Part shown: piece after piece, positions 25,689-34,080 of the stretch
Numbering within the stretch: position 1 is the stretch's first letter
Layout: each line of letters begins with the position of its first letter
Source of the DNA: Pontibacter diazotrophicus
GTDB taxonomy: Bacteria; Bacteroidota; Bacteroidia; Cytophagales; Hymenobacteraceae
Reading direction: 5' to 3'
NCBI RefSeq assembly: GCF_003367245.1
Contig: NZ_QRGR01000004.1
Span: forward strand, 248,001-312,000
DNA length: 64,000 bases
Notes under the pieces: model-generated
Seen by the model: the letters and a program-made list of their open reading frames with translations, nothing else
The model's database searches: none
What the model was told of the DNA's origin: nothing
Made by a program: the position numbers and the translations under genes

Positions 25689-26347
25689 TCAGGCCTTCTC
25701 AATGACTTGAAAAAATTTCTCCAGCTTGTAGAAGTCCAACTGACCATTGGTCCGCACGCCACTGCAAAGATCAATACCGAATGGCCGCACCACCTCCAGG
25801 GCCTCTCTTACATTGGCTGCATTCAGCCCACCTGCCAGAAAAACAGGCTTACTAACGCTCTCACAAATCCTCCGGCTGATAACCCAGTCATGGATACGGC
25901 CGGTACCGCCTAATTCCTTCACTTCCAGGTTAGGGTTTCCGGAGTCTAAGAGTATAGCATCTACCTGCTCCGCTACACGCTGCGCCTCCTCCACCGATGC
26001 TTCTCCCTGCACATGCACCACCTGCACCAGCTTAACGCCCGCACAGCCGCCCTGATCTGCTGGTAAGCGCCTACTGGCAGGGCATCCACAAACTGCAGGG
26101 TATTCGCCTGTGTGCGTTGGTGGTGCTCTATAATACTTTCGACAGCAGTACTGGAAGTGAGCAGGAAGGTAGCTACAGGCGGAGGTACAGTCATCACGAT
26201 CTCTTTGATCCTGGCATCTGGAATTACACCTGGTCCGCTGGGCATTTCGCCGACCAGGCCCAGCGCATCCGCACCGGCAGCTATAGCCAGCTGCGCTTCC
26301 TGTACACTACTGATGCTGCATATTTTAACACGAGGCTTTATACGCAT
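25689..26347 (-). pseudogene. TrpF-like phosphoribosylanthranilate isomerase, frameshifted
   Basis: Two frames encode the halves of one ~218-residue (beta/alpha)8 protein. The first half, from ATG 26347, has RVKICSISS with the catalytic Cys and GADALGLVGEMPSGPGVI; the second has VQVVHVQGEA, ILLDSG with the catalytic Asp, and FLAGGLNAANVREAL with PFGIDLCSGVRT. They join only if a base is missing near 26035-26045 (the V-R-A to V-K-L-V junction). Both catalytic residues survive, so the break is recent or a sequence error. The GEMPSGPGVI variant marks a stand-alone TrpF-like subgroup rather than a trp operon enzyme; no other trp gene is nearby. Confidence 0.75.
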
Positions 26348-26408
26348 AACAACTAATTGGCTATCAGGATATTGAGATAAAACAATTCAACATAAACTAT
26401 AGATTTAA

Positions 26409-27128
26409 TTATAGCCTATACAGCAGGCCAAGGCGCAAGACTCGGGAATATAACTCCGGATTACTCCCATCATATCCCCTCAAGTAGTTAGTGAACCCAT
26501 GGGCGTAACTGGCACTAAAGCCAACGTGATGGTAATATGCCGTAACACCCACACGTGCTCTTACATCTGTTTCAGGAGTGTTCCTTTCCCGATCGACGGA
26601 GTAAGTTGTGCGGTCCGCTGCTGTAGCCTCTCCTTTTTCGCTGCTACCCAAACCAATTCCTATATCCGGGCCTAGGAGTAGATCAAGGTCTACTGTTCCG
26701 GCTTTCAATCGGTAACCGAGGTACGGATACAGGTTAAGGAACTCATTCCTGGTAGTTGCCTTTCCAGTGGCTTCCTTTCTTTCTAAGTAGCTGCTGTTTG
26801 GCATGTCCAATACATAAACCTCGTTGATGCTCACCCTGCTACGCAACACTTCAGCCCCTGCCTGTGCACCTATCAGTAAGTTGTTGCCGCTTACCCGTTG
26901 CACATGTAAGTGCGCGCCATAAGAGAGAGCAAATTTCTTCCCGTATGGGTTAGCGGTTTGATTCCAAGAGTTGTCGAATGCAAAGCAATTCATGACTGTT
27001 GTTCCGGTGGCTGATTTTCCTCCAAATGCTGATACTCCGGTATGCAGCTGCCCTGCGAACTCTACCTTCTGCCCAAAAGAACTGGTAGCACAGACCAGAC
27101 ACAGGAAAAGTACTTGAAGTGTTTTCAT
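26409..27128 (-). CDS. Outer-membrane beta-barrel protein
   Basis: 239 residues from ATG 27128. Signal peptide MKTLQVLFLCLVCATSSFGQ (two residues longer if the ATG at 27134 is used). The mature part alternates polar and hydrophobic residues, rich in Tyr and Gly, and ends in an aromatic LYRL typical of barrel C-termini (YSRVLRLGLLYRL). Probably 8-10 strands. Function not recognised; alone between the TrpF-like pseudogene and an SDR gene. Confidence 0.7.
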   Translation of the reverse strand: MKTLQVLFLCLVCATSSFGQKVEFAGQLHTGVSAFGGKSATGTTVMNCFAFDNSWNQTANPYGKKFALSYGAHLHVQRVSGNNLLIGAQAGAEVLRSRVSINEVYVLDMPNSSYLERKEATGKATTRNEFLNLYPYLGYRLKAGTVDLDLLLGPDIGIGLGSSEKGEATAADRTTYSVDRERNTPETDVRARVGVTAYYHHVGFSASYAHGFTNYLRGYDGSNPELYSRVLRLGLLYRL

Positions 27129-27267
27129 AAGCATCAGATAAAGTATTGAATATCAATCAAATCAAAAACACCAATTATAGAAAAACATGAGATGCTTTAT
27201 ACTTCCATGGCTCCCACACTAATAGCAGTGCAATGCAGCCCTTTTCTAGTATTATTCTTCAGCTTTA

Positions 27268-27975
27268 CTACAAATCTCCTAACTGCGGCCTGATAAGCAA
27301 TTCTTCTACCACACTATTCTCTGATAAGGTATAGGCATTGAACATGGCCATGGCTACATCCTCCGGCTTTATGAAACGCTCTGGTGGCAGGTCAACACCT
27401 TCCCAGCTGGCTGTTAGCGTAGCCCCCGGAAGTATTGCCGTTACCCGTACGTTGTGTTCTTTTAGTTCCTCGCGCAGCACCTGGCTCATCCCATACATGG
27501 CAAACTTTGATATGCAGTAAGACCCGCCGTTTATGTAGGGGGTGATACTGGCAGTAGAGCAAAGATTGAAGATGTGCCCGGAGCGGCGCTTTATCATATC
27601 CGGTACTATTCCTTTGGTTATATAATAAGCACTGTAAAGATTCGTTTGTATCATGAACGGCAGCGCCTCATCGTCTTCCTCCGTAATCTTACCTGGTATA
27701 AATAAGCCGCTGTTGTTCACCAGCACATCCACTTTCACGTTCAGTTTCTTTACAAAGTCCAGAAAAGACCGCAGGGACTTGCCGTCACTCAGGTCGGCTT
27801 CCTGAAATAAAACTTTCGAAAAAGTGTATTTCTGCTCTATCTCCAACTTCAACTTTTGCAAGTCCTTTTCGTTTCGGGAACAGGTAATGATATGAAAGCC
27901 TTCTTTGGCGAACTGTTCAATAACGGCTTTGCCAATCCCTTTTGTACCACCTGTTACCAGAATGTATCGTTGCAT
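27268..27975 (-). CDS. Short-chain dehydrogenase/reductase
   Basis: 235 residues. Rossmann NAD(P) motif TGGTKGIG near residue 8-15, NNSG at ~87-90, catalytic Ser in CSTASITP and the Tyr-x3-Lys pair in GSYCISKFAMYG. The C-terminus is full length. Classical SDR with NADPH preference suggested by the Arg after strand 2 (CSRNEKD). The substrate is not evident; divergent from the lipid ABC genes. Confidence 0.85.
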   Translation of the reverse strand: MQRYILVTGGTKGIGKAVIEQFAKEGFHIITCSRNEKDLQKLKLEIEQKYTFSKVLFQEADLSDGKSLRSFLDFVKKLNVKVDVLVNNSGLFIPGKITEEDDEALPFMIQTNLYSAYYITKGIVPDMIKRRSGHIFNLCSTASITPYINGGSYCISKFAMYGMSQVLREELKEHNVRVTAILPGATLTASWEGVDLPPERFIKPEDVAMAMFNAYTLSENSVVEELLIRPQLGDL

Positions 27976-28032
27976 AAATATTTATAGTTTAGTATGTTTT
28001 GCAATTTTGTACGTAATATAGGTATTTAACAG

Positions 28033-28040
28033 TATTTTTG
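28033..28040 (+). promoter_or_regulatory. -7 element for the MlaE-like operon
   Basis: TATTTTTG, exact TAnnTTTG, 48 bases before the ATG at 28089. The nearest TTG (28007-28009) leaves a 23-base spacer, longer than usual. Confidence 0.4.
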
Positions 28041-28088
28041 TTTAAGATCATCTGGAATAGCATGATTTAACCAGCTTCAAAACCCTTT

Positions 28089-28820
28089 ATGCTGCAACAC
28101 TTCGGAAAATATTTACTCTTTATGTCCAGCCTCCTCTTTCGTGGAGAGTCGCCCCGTATATTATTTAACCGGACGATGGATGAAGCTATTTTAATAGGCA
28201 TCAACTCTATTTTTATTGTTGCCATTGTATCTACGTTCATAGGCGCGGTAACAAGCGTGCAAATATCATATAACCTGGATAATGCCTTTATACCGCGCTC
28301 CACTATAGGCTTTATGGTGCGCGAAATGACACTCTTGGAACTGGCTCCCACCATCACCTCTATTGTGCTTGCCGGTAAAGTAGGTTCCAGTATTGCAGGT
28401 GGCCTGGGAACCATGCAGATAACAGAGCAGGTGGATGCGCTTGAGGTAATGGGCATAAACTCTACTTCTTATCTCGTGCTGCCTAAGGTAATTGCCGCAA
28501 TCCTTGTTTTCCCGATGCTTGTCATACTGGCCATGTTTTTGTCCATAGGTGGCGGCTTCATTGCCGGCGTACTTTCTGGAGAAATTACACAGCAGGAATA
28601 TATCTCCGGTATCCGCAGCGACTTTATACCTTATAACATTTTGTTCGCTCTTATAAAGTCGGTTGTGTTTGCGTTTCTTGTCTCCTCCATTTCCTCTTTC
28701 AAAGGGTATTATACCTCAGGAGGTGCCTTAGAAGTAGGAAAGGCAAGCACAGGAGCCGTGACAAACAGTGTAATTGCCATTTTAATTGCCGACTTTGTCC
28801 TGGCAAACCTGCTGCTTTAA
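28089..28820 (+). CDS. MlaE-family ABC transporter permease
   Basis: 243 residues, about five to six membrane helices. Seen: FIGAVTSVQISYNLDN, LELAPTITSIVLAGKVGSSIAGGLGTM and TEQVDALEVMGINS, the central MlaE/TTG2B family motif. Together with the downstream ATPase it would move phospholipids between membranes. No MlaD or MlaB partner follows, since a terminator comes after the ATPase; partners may lie elsewhere. Confidence 0.9.
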   Translation: MLQHFGKYLLFMSSLLFRGESPRILFNRTMDEAILIGINSIFIVAIVSTFIGAVTSVQISYNLDNAFIPRSTIGFMVREMTLLELAPTITSIVLAGKVGSSIAGGLGTMQITEQVDALEVMGINSTSYLVLPKVIAAILVFPMLVILAMFLSIGGGFIAGVLSGEITQQEYISGIRSDFIPYNILFALIKSVVFAFLVSSISSFKGYYTSGGALEVGKASTGAVTNSVIAILIADFVLANLLL

Positions 28821-28853
28821 GATGACAAGCGGCTCTATTAAGCACATATTACG

Positions 28854-29636
28854 ATGATAGAAATACATAACATACATAAATCCTTTAATGGTGTAAAAGT
28901 ACTGGATGGCATTAGCGGTGTTTTCGAGACAGGTAAAACAAACCTGTTGCTTGGCGCCAGCGGCACAGGTAAAAGTGTACTGCTGAAATGCATTGTGGGG
29001 TTGGTGAAGCCGGATATTGGCAGCGTTACTTTTGACGGCACTTACTTCACTAATAATAAACTCGGTATTAAGCAGGAAATTCGCCGCAAGATAGGCATGC
29101 TCTTCCAGAGCTCTGCTCTTTTCGACTCAATGACGGTGGAGAAGAACATCGAGTTCCCGCTGAAAATGCTGGGAGATATGGAAAAAGATGAGCGCATAGA
29201 TCGGGTAAATACAGTTTTAAAGCGCGTTGGCCTGGAGGGTGCAAACAAGAAAATGCCATCAGAACTAAGTGGGGGTATGAAAAAGAGAGTAGGTATAGCC
29301 CGGGCTATTGCCCCACACTGTACCTATCTGTTTTGCGATGAGCCCAACTCTGGCCTGGATCCCTTAACAGCTTTAAAAATAGATGAACTTATAAAGGAAA
29401 TCACAGAGGAGTATGGCATCACCACCATTATTGTAACCCATGACATGAACTCTGTAATTGAAATCGGAGATAAAATATTCTTTCTCTATAAAGGCAAAAA
29501 GCTATGGGAAGGCACCCGCGACGCTATCCTTGATACAGATGTAAAGGAGTTGAATGAGTTTATCTTCTCGAACCGCCTAATGCGCGATGCTAAAAAAATA
29601 GAGGACGAAGAGGAAGAAACAGAAAGCAACCGCTAA
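28854..29636 (+). CDS. MlaF-like ABC transporter ATP-binding protein
   Basis: 260 residues. Walker A GASGTGKSV near residue 36, Q-loop MLFQSSALFDS, signature LSGGMKKRVGIARA, Walker B YLFCDEPNSGLDP and THDMNS switch. MLFQSSALFDSMTV is typical of MlaF. It ends in a strongly acidic tail (DEEEETES). Spaced 33 bases after the permease, one operon. Confidence 0.9.
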   Translation: MIEIHNIHKSFNGVKVLDGISGVFETGKTNLLLGASGTGKSVLLKCIVGLVKPDIGSVTFDGTYFTNNKLGIKQEIRRKIGMLFQSSALFDSMTVEKNIEFPLKMLGDMEKDERIDRVNTVLKRVGLEGANKKMPSELSGGMKKRVGIARAIAPHCTYLFCDEPNSGLDPLTALKIDELIKEITEEYGITTIIVTHDMNSVIEIGDKIFFLYKGKKLWEGTRDAILDTDVKELNEFIFSNRLMRDAKKIEDEEEETESNR

Positions 29637-29661
29637 CAATATCATGTGTCATATCTTTTGA

Positions 29662-29720
29662 TACACTCCAAGTAAAAGGGCTCCCGCTATCAATGTGGGA
29701 GCCCTTTTACTTGGAGTGTA
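29662..29720. terminator. Bidirectional terminator between the MlaF-like gene and nupC-like gene
   Basis: 24-base stem (TACACTCCAAGTAAAAGGGC... and its complement) with an 11-base loop between convergent genes. Confidence 0.8.
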
Positions 29721-29725
29721 GTTAT

Positions 29726-31030
29726 TTATATAGCGTAAAGCATGCCTGACACAGTTGCTGTCATCATACAGGCTAAGGAAGCGCCTAGTAAAGCAAGAAA
29801 GCCAAGTTTAGACAGGTTGCCCTGCTGGCTTGGTGCCATACTTCCGATACCACCAATTTGTATAGCAATAGAACTAAAGTTAGAGAAGCCACAAAGCGCG
29901 TAGGTAGACATCACAATTGCCTTTGGTGATAAAGTGCCGGCAGCCTTCATTTCAGCCAGGTCCAGGTAAGCCACAAACTCATTAATAGCCGTTTTCTGGC
30001 CAAGCAAGCTTCCGACCTGTAAGGTATCAGCCCATGGCACGCCCATAATAAAGGCGAAGATCCTGAAAATCTGGCCCAGAATATACTGAAGTGAGAAGCC
30101 TTGAAAGCTGCCATTTGTGCTCGCTACCACCCATTCATTCAGCCCGGTCCAGTCACCAACTAGATCGGTTAGCAGGTAGTTGACAAGTGCAATAACGGCT
30201 ATAAAGGCCAGCAACATACCTCCCACGTTCGCAGCAAGCCTTAAACCGTCAGCGGCTCCACGGGAGAGGGCATCCACTAGGTTTACACCTAACTGCTCTT
30301 CGTTTACCTCCAGCTTAGTGGTAATCTTTTCCGGCTCAGTCTCGGGCACCAGGATTTTAGCCAGTACAATACCTGCCGGTGCATTCATGATAGAGGCTGT
30401 GAGCAGGTGCGCCGCAAAAATAGCCTTCTGAGCAGGATCATCCCCACCCAAAAAAGCGACATACGCCGCCAGTACTCCACCCGCAAGGGTAGCCATACCA
30501 CCAGTCATCAGGCACATCAGCTCAGAGCGCGTCATAACGCTGATAAAAGGCCGAACAAGCAACGGCGCCTCCGTCTGCCCCAAAAAGATATTCCCGGCAG
30601 CAGACAAGCTCTCAGCCCCTGAAAGCCGCATACCTTTGGACATAACCCAGGCAATACCCCATACTATCTTTTGTAAAATACCCAGGTAGTACAGCCCGGA
30701 GGAGACAGTGGAGAAAAAGATGATCGTAGGGAGTACATTAAAAGCGAAGATATAACCCAAGCCGCCATTTTCTGCAGGATTGGCAAGGTTACCGAACAGG
30801 AATTCGGCACCAGCCTGAGAGAAGTCAAGAAAAGTAACGAAACCGCGGCTAACAATCGCAAAGCCATCTGCCACCAGGGGCACCTGTGTCACCAAAACCC
30901 CGAAAAGTATCTGAAGAAAAACACCAAAGCCTACCAGCTTCCAATCAATGCGTTTCTTTTGTTTTGAGAATAGGAAAGCAATGGCTAATAAGAGAGCTAA
31001 ACCGATAACTCCTCTAATAATATCGTACAT
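29726..31030 (-). CDS. Concentrative nucleoside transporter (NupC/CNT family)
   Basis: 434 residues, hydrophobic throughout. Seen: GNIFLGQTEAPLLVRPF (CNT gate/nucleoside motif), SIMNAPAGIVLAKIL, FSNFSSIAIQIGGIG. It imports nucleosides with sodium or protons across the inner membrane. The start was moved to ATG 31028-31030 (MYDIIRGVIG): the longer frame from 31072 would include the promoter, which is an exact TTG-N19-TACTTTTG ending 19 bases upstream. Confidence 0.9.
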   Translation of the reverse strand: MYDIIRGVIGLALLLAIAFLFSKQKKRIDWKLVGFGVFLQILFGVLVTQVPLVADGFAIVSRGFVTFLDFSQAGAEFLFGNLANPAENGGLGYIFAFNVLPTIIFFSTVSSGLYYLGILQKIVWGIAWVMSKGMRLSGAESLSAAGNIFLGQTEAPLLVRPFISVMTRSELMCLMTGGMATLAGGVLAAYVAFLGGDDPAQKAIFAAHLLTASIMNAPAGIVLAKILVPETEPEKITTKLEVNEEQLGVNLVDALSRGAADGLRLAANVGGMLLAFIAVIALVNYLLTDLVGDWTGLNEWVVASTNGSFQGFSLQYILGQIFRIFAFIMGVPWADTLQVGSLLGQKTAINEFVAYLDLAEMKAAGTLSPKAIVMSTYALCGFSNFSSIAIQIGGIGSMAPSQQGNLSKLGFLALLGASLACMMTATVSGMLYAI

Positions 31031-31049
31031 GCTGAGGGCCAAAATTTGC

Positions 31050-31079
31050 CAAAAGTAAGCCTTATAACTCATAAAACAA
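31050..31079 (-). promoter_or_regulatory. Consensus promoter of the nucleoside transporter gene, overlapping a terminator
   Basis: On the minus strand TTG (31077-31079), 19 bases, TACTTTTG (31050-31057). The TTG is in the T-rich tail of the hairpin that ends the upstream bfn gene. Confidence 0.75.
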
Positions 31080-31112
31080 AAAGTCCCGGACCATGCAGGT
31101 CCAGGACTTTTT
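31078..31112 (-). terminator. Terminator after the bifunctional nuclease gene
   Basis: Hairpin of AAAAAGTCCCGGACC against GGTCCAGGACTTTTT with one mismatch, then a T-rich tail. Belongs to the etfB-etfA-bfn operon. Confidence 0.75.
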
Positions 31113-31133
31113 CATCTAATACTTTATATAAAA

Positions 31134-31742
31134 TCAGTTTCGCTTGTTCAGCTCGTCTCGTATCTTGGCGGCCCGTTCATAATCCTCTTTCTCGAGGGCC
31201 TCGTTTAACATCTTATTCAACTCATCCACAGATGTTTGATTAAGGGGCTCTTTGGAACTGGAGCTCGATGACGTGGAAGACGAGGTGCTTTTCACAGTCA
31301 ACTCATCGCTTTCATCTTCGTCCTCTTCCAGGTCGCTCAAAATAATCCCTGCCTCCGACAGCACACTCTCTACAGTATAAATCGGCACTCCGAAGCGAAG
31401 CCCGATGGCAATAGCATCCGAAGGACGTGAATCCAGCTCAAACTCCTTTGTACCATCCGTGCACATGATCTTGGAGTAAAAAACCCCTTCCTTCAAATCA
31501 GATATCAGAATCTCTGTGATGGTGACATCCATCTGCTCGGCAAAGGTTTTGAACAGGTCGTGCGTGAGCGGGCGGTTCGGGTTTATCTTCTCAATCTGAA
31601 TAGCGATAGACTGCGCCTCAAACATACCTATGATGATAGGCAACCTCCTGTTTCCCTCTTTTTCCCCAAGTACAAGTGCAAATGAGCCCGTCTGTGACTG
31701 GCTTGATGAGAGACCAAGTATCTCTAACTGAATTTTCTCCAC
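31134..31742 (-). CDS. Bifunctional nuclease family protein (DUF151) with C-terminal UVR motif
   Basis: 202 residues. Seen: ALVLGEKEGNRRLPIIIGMFEAQSIA and ELDSRPSDAIAIGLRFGVPIYT, the DUF151/BFN domain (~1-125); an acidic Ser-rich linker follows; the tail LNEALEKEDYERAAKIRDELNKR is a UvrB/UvrC motif. BFN proteins have been reported to degrade RNA and DNA. The start codon is GTG. It starts 13 bases after etfA, so it is cotranscribed. Confidence 0.85.
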   Translation of the reverse strand: MEKIQLEILGLSSSQSQTGSFALVLGEKEGNRRLPIIIGMFEAQSIAIQIEKINPNRPLTHDLFKTFAEQMDVTITEILISDLKEGVFYSKIMCTDGTKEFELDSRPSDAIAIGLRFGVPIYTVESVLSEAGIILSDLEEDEDESDELTVKSTSSSTSSSSSSKEPLNQTSVDELNKMLNEALEKEDYERAAKIRDELNKRN

Positions 31743-31755
31743 AGTTTATATTATT

Positions 31756-32730
31756 CTATTTGTCTAAAGCCTTGGCGGCTTCTATTAATTTCGGAACAAC
31801 CTCAAACGCGTCGCCTACTATGCCGTAATCTGCGGCTTTAAAGAAGGGCGCTTCAGGATCCTTATTAATAACGACAATTACTTTAGAAGAGTTAACCCCT
31901 GCCAGGTGTTGTATGGCACCAGAAATACCAATGGCAATGTAAAGGTTAGGGCTCACGGTAATACCTGTCTGGCCCACGTGCTCATGATGCGGTCTCCAGT
32001 CCATGTCAGACACAGGCTTGGAACAGGCCGTAGCAGCACCCAGCTCTTTGGCCAGATCCTCTATAAGGTGCCAGTTCTCAGGGCCTTTCATGCCGCGGCC
32101 ACCGGAAACCACAATCGCTGCCTCTGGCAGCAGCACACCGTCTGTCTCCTGCATCACCGTTTCTTTCGGCTTCTCTGAGAAATCAGCATCCGTTAATTCA
32201 GCAGAAATGTTTTCTACGGTTGCGGTACCTCCCCCGGATGTAATGTCGATGGAGTTTTTCTTAATGGCGATTATTTTCGGGTCAGCGGTTAGCGCCACAT
32301 CGGCAAGTGCTTTGCCTGAGAACACCCCGCGCGTTACAGTAAAGCTGTCTCCCTCTATTTTTGGAAGTGCTGTTACGTTGGTGGCCAGCGATCCGTTTAA
32401 CCGCACGGCCAGCTTGGCACCGATGGCAGCCCCGATATTAGAATTAGAAAAAACCAGCACTCTGGCATTTTCCTGCTCCACCGCTTTGGCAATTACCTTT
32501 ACATAAGCGTTCGCTACAAACTGGCTCAGGCGCTCATCACCGTCATACAATACTTTACTGATCCCCTGCTCGCCCAGCCGGGCCAGGGCATCTTCCTTCA
32601 CCTCGCCGATAGCAACGGCAGTGACAGTAGTACCCAGTTGCTGTGCCACCTGGCTACCATAGGTTGCAGCCTCCAGCGAGGACTTCTTGACCTCTCCGTT
32701 AAGACCTTCTACAAATACTAATACAGACAT
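31756..32730 (-). CDS. etfA: Electron transfer flavoprotein alpha subunit
   Basis: 324 residues, normal. FAD-binding subunit of the heterodimer that passes electrons from acyl-CoA dehydrogenases. Seen: the N-terminal alpha/beta domain, VVSGGRGM, and the C-terminal VGQTGITVSPNLYIAIGISGAIQHLAG segment with FAD contacts (GQTG, GISGAIQH), then VVINKDPEAP. Located 3 bases after etfB. Confidence 0.95.
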   Translation of the reverse strand: MSVLVFVEGLNGEVKKSSLEAATYGSQVAQQLGTTVTAVAIGEVKEDALARLGEQGISKVLYDGDERLSQFVANAYVKVIAKAVEQENARVLVFSNSNIGAAIGAKLAVRLNGSLATNVTALPKIEGDSFTVTRGVFSGKALADVALTADPKIIAIKKNSIDITSGGGTATVENISAELTDADFSEKPKETVMQETDGVLLPEAAIVVSGGRGMKGPENWHLIEDLAKELGAATACSKPVSDMDWRPHHEHVGQTGITVSPNLYIAIGISGAIQHLAGVNSSKVIVVINKDPEAPFFKAADYGIVGDAFEVVPKLIEAAKALDK

Positions 32731-32733
32731 ATC

Positions 32734-33474
32734 TTATAGTACTTTAGCTTCGTTTCTCAATAATTTTATTAATTCTCCAGCATTCTCAGGATCAATCATC
32801 TTCACCCCGCCTTTTTTCTCAGGCTTGCTGTAATTTACGTAGTCCACTTTGGTGTCGGCGCCTGTTGGCTCCACTACTTTAAGAGGTTTGGTGCGTGCCG
32901 TCATAATACCGCGCATATTCGGGATACGGGGCTCAGACATAGGCTGTTGTGCGCTTGCTATAAAGGGCAGCTTCACCTCTACCACCTCTTTCCCTCCTTC
33001 AATTTCACGCTCCAGCCGGGCCGTGCTGTCGTCCAGCAGGTCAAGCTTAAAGGCGGGCACCACTGCGGGTATGCCCAGCAGCTCCCCCACCATGTTGTGC
33101 ACCTGAGAACCGTTGAAGTCAATGGACTCCTTCCCCATCAGGATAACATCATAGCTGTTCTCTTTCGCTACGGCTGCAATCTGCTGCGCAACAAAAAAAG
33201 AATCTTTCGGGTAGGCATTTACACGTATGGCATCGTCTGCGCCAATAGCGAGAGCTTTGCGAATGTTGGGCTCTGAATCGGCCTCTCCTACGTTTAATAC
33301 TGTTACAGTGCCACCTTTTGCTTCTTTCAGCTCAATGGCTCTTGTCAGCGCATACTCATCCCATGGATTTATCACATACTGCACGCCAGTTTTGTCAAAC
33401 TCCTTGTTGTCAGCTGTGAAATTGATTTTGGATGTAGTATCCGGTACGTTACTAATGCAAACTAATATTTTCAT
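32734..33474 (-). CDS. etfB: Electron transfer flavoprotein beta subunit
   Basis: 246 residues, normal. Seen: VCISNVPDTTSKI start, INPWDEYALTRAIELKE, GKESIDFNGSQV and the ETF beta C-terminal tract. Heads the etfB-etfA-bfn operon and is divergent from a TPR gene. Confidence 0.95.
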   Translation of the reverse strand: MKILVCISNVPDTTSKINFTADNKEFDKTGVQYVINPWDEYALTRAIELKEAKGGTVTVLNVGEADSEPNIRKALAIGADDAIRVNAYPKDSFFVAQQIAAVAKENSYDVILMGKESIDFNGSQVHNMVGELLGIPAVVPAFKLDLLDDSTARLEREIEGGKEVVEVKLPFIASAQQPMSEPRIPNMRGIMTARTKPLKVVEPTGADTKVDYVNYSKPEKKGGVKMIDPENAGELIKLLRNEAKVL

Positions 33475-33500
33475 GGTTAGAAATGTTAGCTTTTTAAATT

Positions 33501-33508
33501 TAGATTTG
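33501..33508 (+). promoter_or_regulatory. -7 element for the TPR gene
   Basis: TAGATTTG, exact TAnnTTTG, 33 bases before the ATG at 33541. Confidence 0.45.
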
Positions 33509-33540
33509 TGCGAAGTTAATTAAAATATAGTCAATCCGAA

Positions 33541-33873
33541 ATGAACGAAAACAGACTGGAACAGCTCTTCAAGTTTCTTGAAGACGACCCAAACGACCCT
33601 TTTACATTGTATGCCATTGCCACTGAGTACCGCCAGGCTGATAAGGAAAAAGCGCTCAATTATTATGAGCGGCTGCTGGCAGAACATGAGAACTATGTCG
33701 GCACCTATTACCACGCTGCTAAGCTATACGAGGAGTTAGGGCAGAACGATGTAGCAGAACAGACTTACAAAAAAGGAATGAAGATTAGCCGGCAAGAGGG
33801 CAACCTTCATGCTTTCTCTGAACTGCAGCAGGCATACAACAAAATGATGGGCCTTGATTATGAGGATGATTAA
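33541..33873 (+). CDS. Tetratricopeptide repeat protein
   Basis: 110 residues, no signal peptide. About three TPR units (DPFTLYAIATEYRQADKEKALNYYERLL, YVGTYYHAAKLYEELGQNDVAEQTYKKGM). A small soluble scaffold for protein contacts; a specific role is not visible. Divergent from etfB. Confidence 0.75.
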   Translation: MNENRLEQLFKFLEDDPNDPFTLYAIATEYRQADKEKALNYYERLLAEHENYVGTYYHAAKLYEELGQNDVAEQTYKKGMKISRQEGNLHAFSELQQAYNKMMGLDYEDD

Positions 33874-34080
33874 TCCCCTATCCTTCTTCCTTACATCTCA
33901 TTTACTCAAATATAGTATGCATGCAGCATAATTCCAAATCTATACTTTAGAACTGATATAAGGTAAAAAGGTTGCTGATTTCCTTAAATGAGGGAAAATG
34001 AGCTGATGAAGTTTAATTTTGTATAGCAGGCGGCAAGGTGCTGAGAAGCGTGCAGCAGCAGTACACGGCAAAAAATGGCA

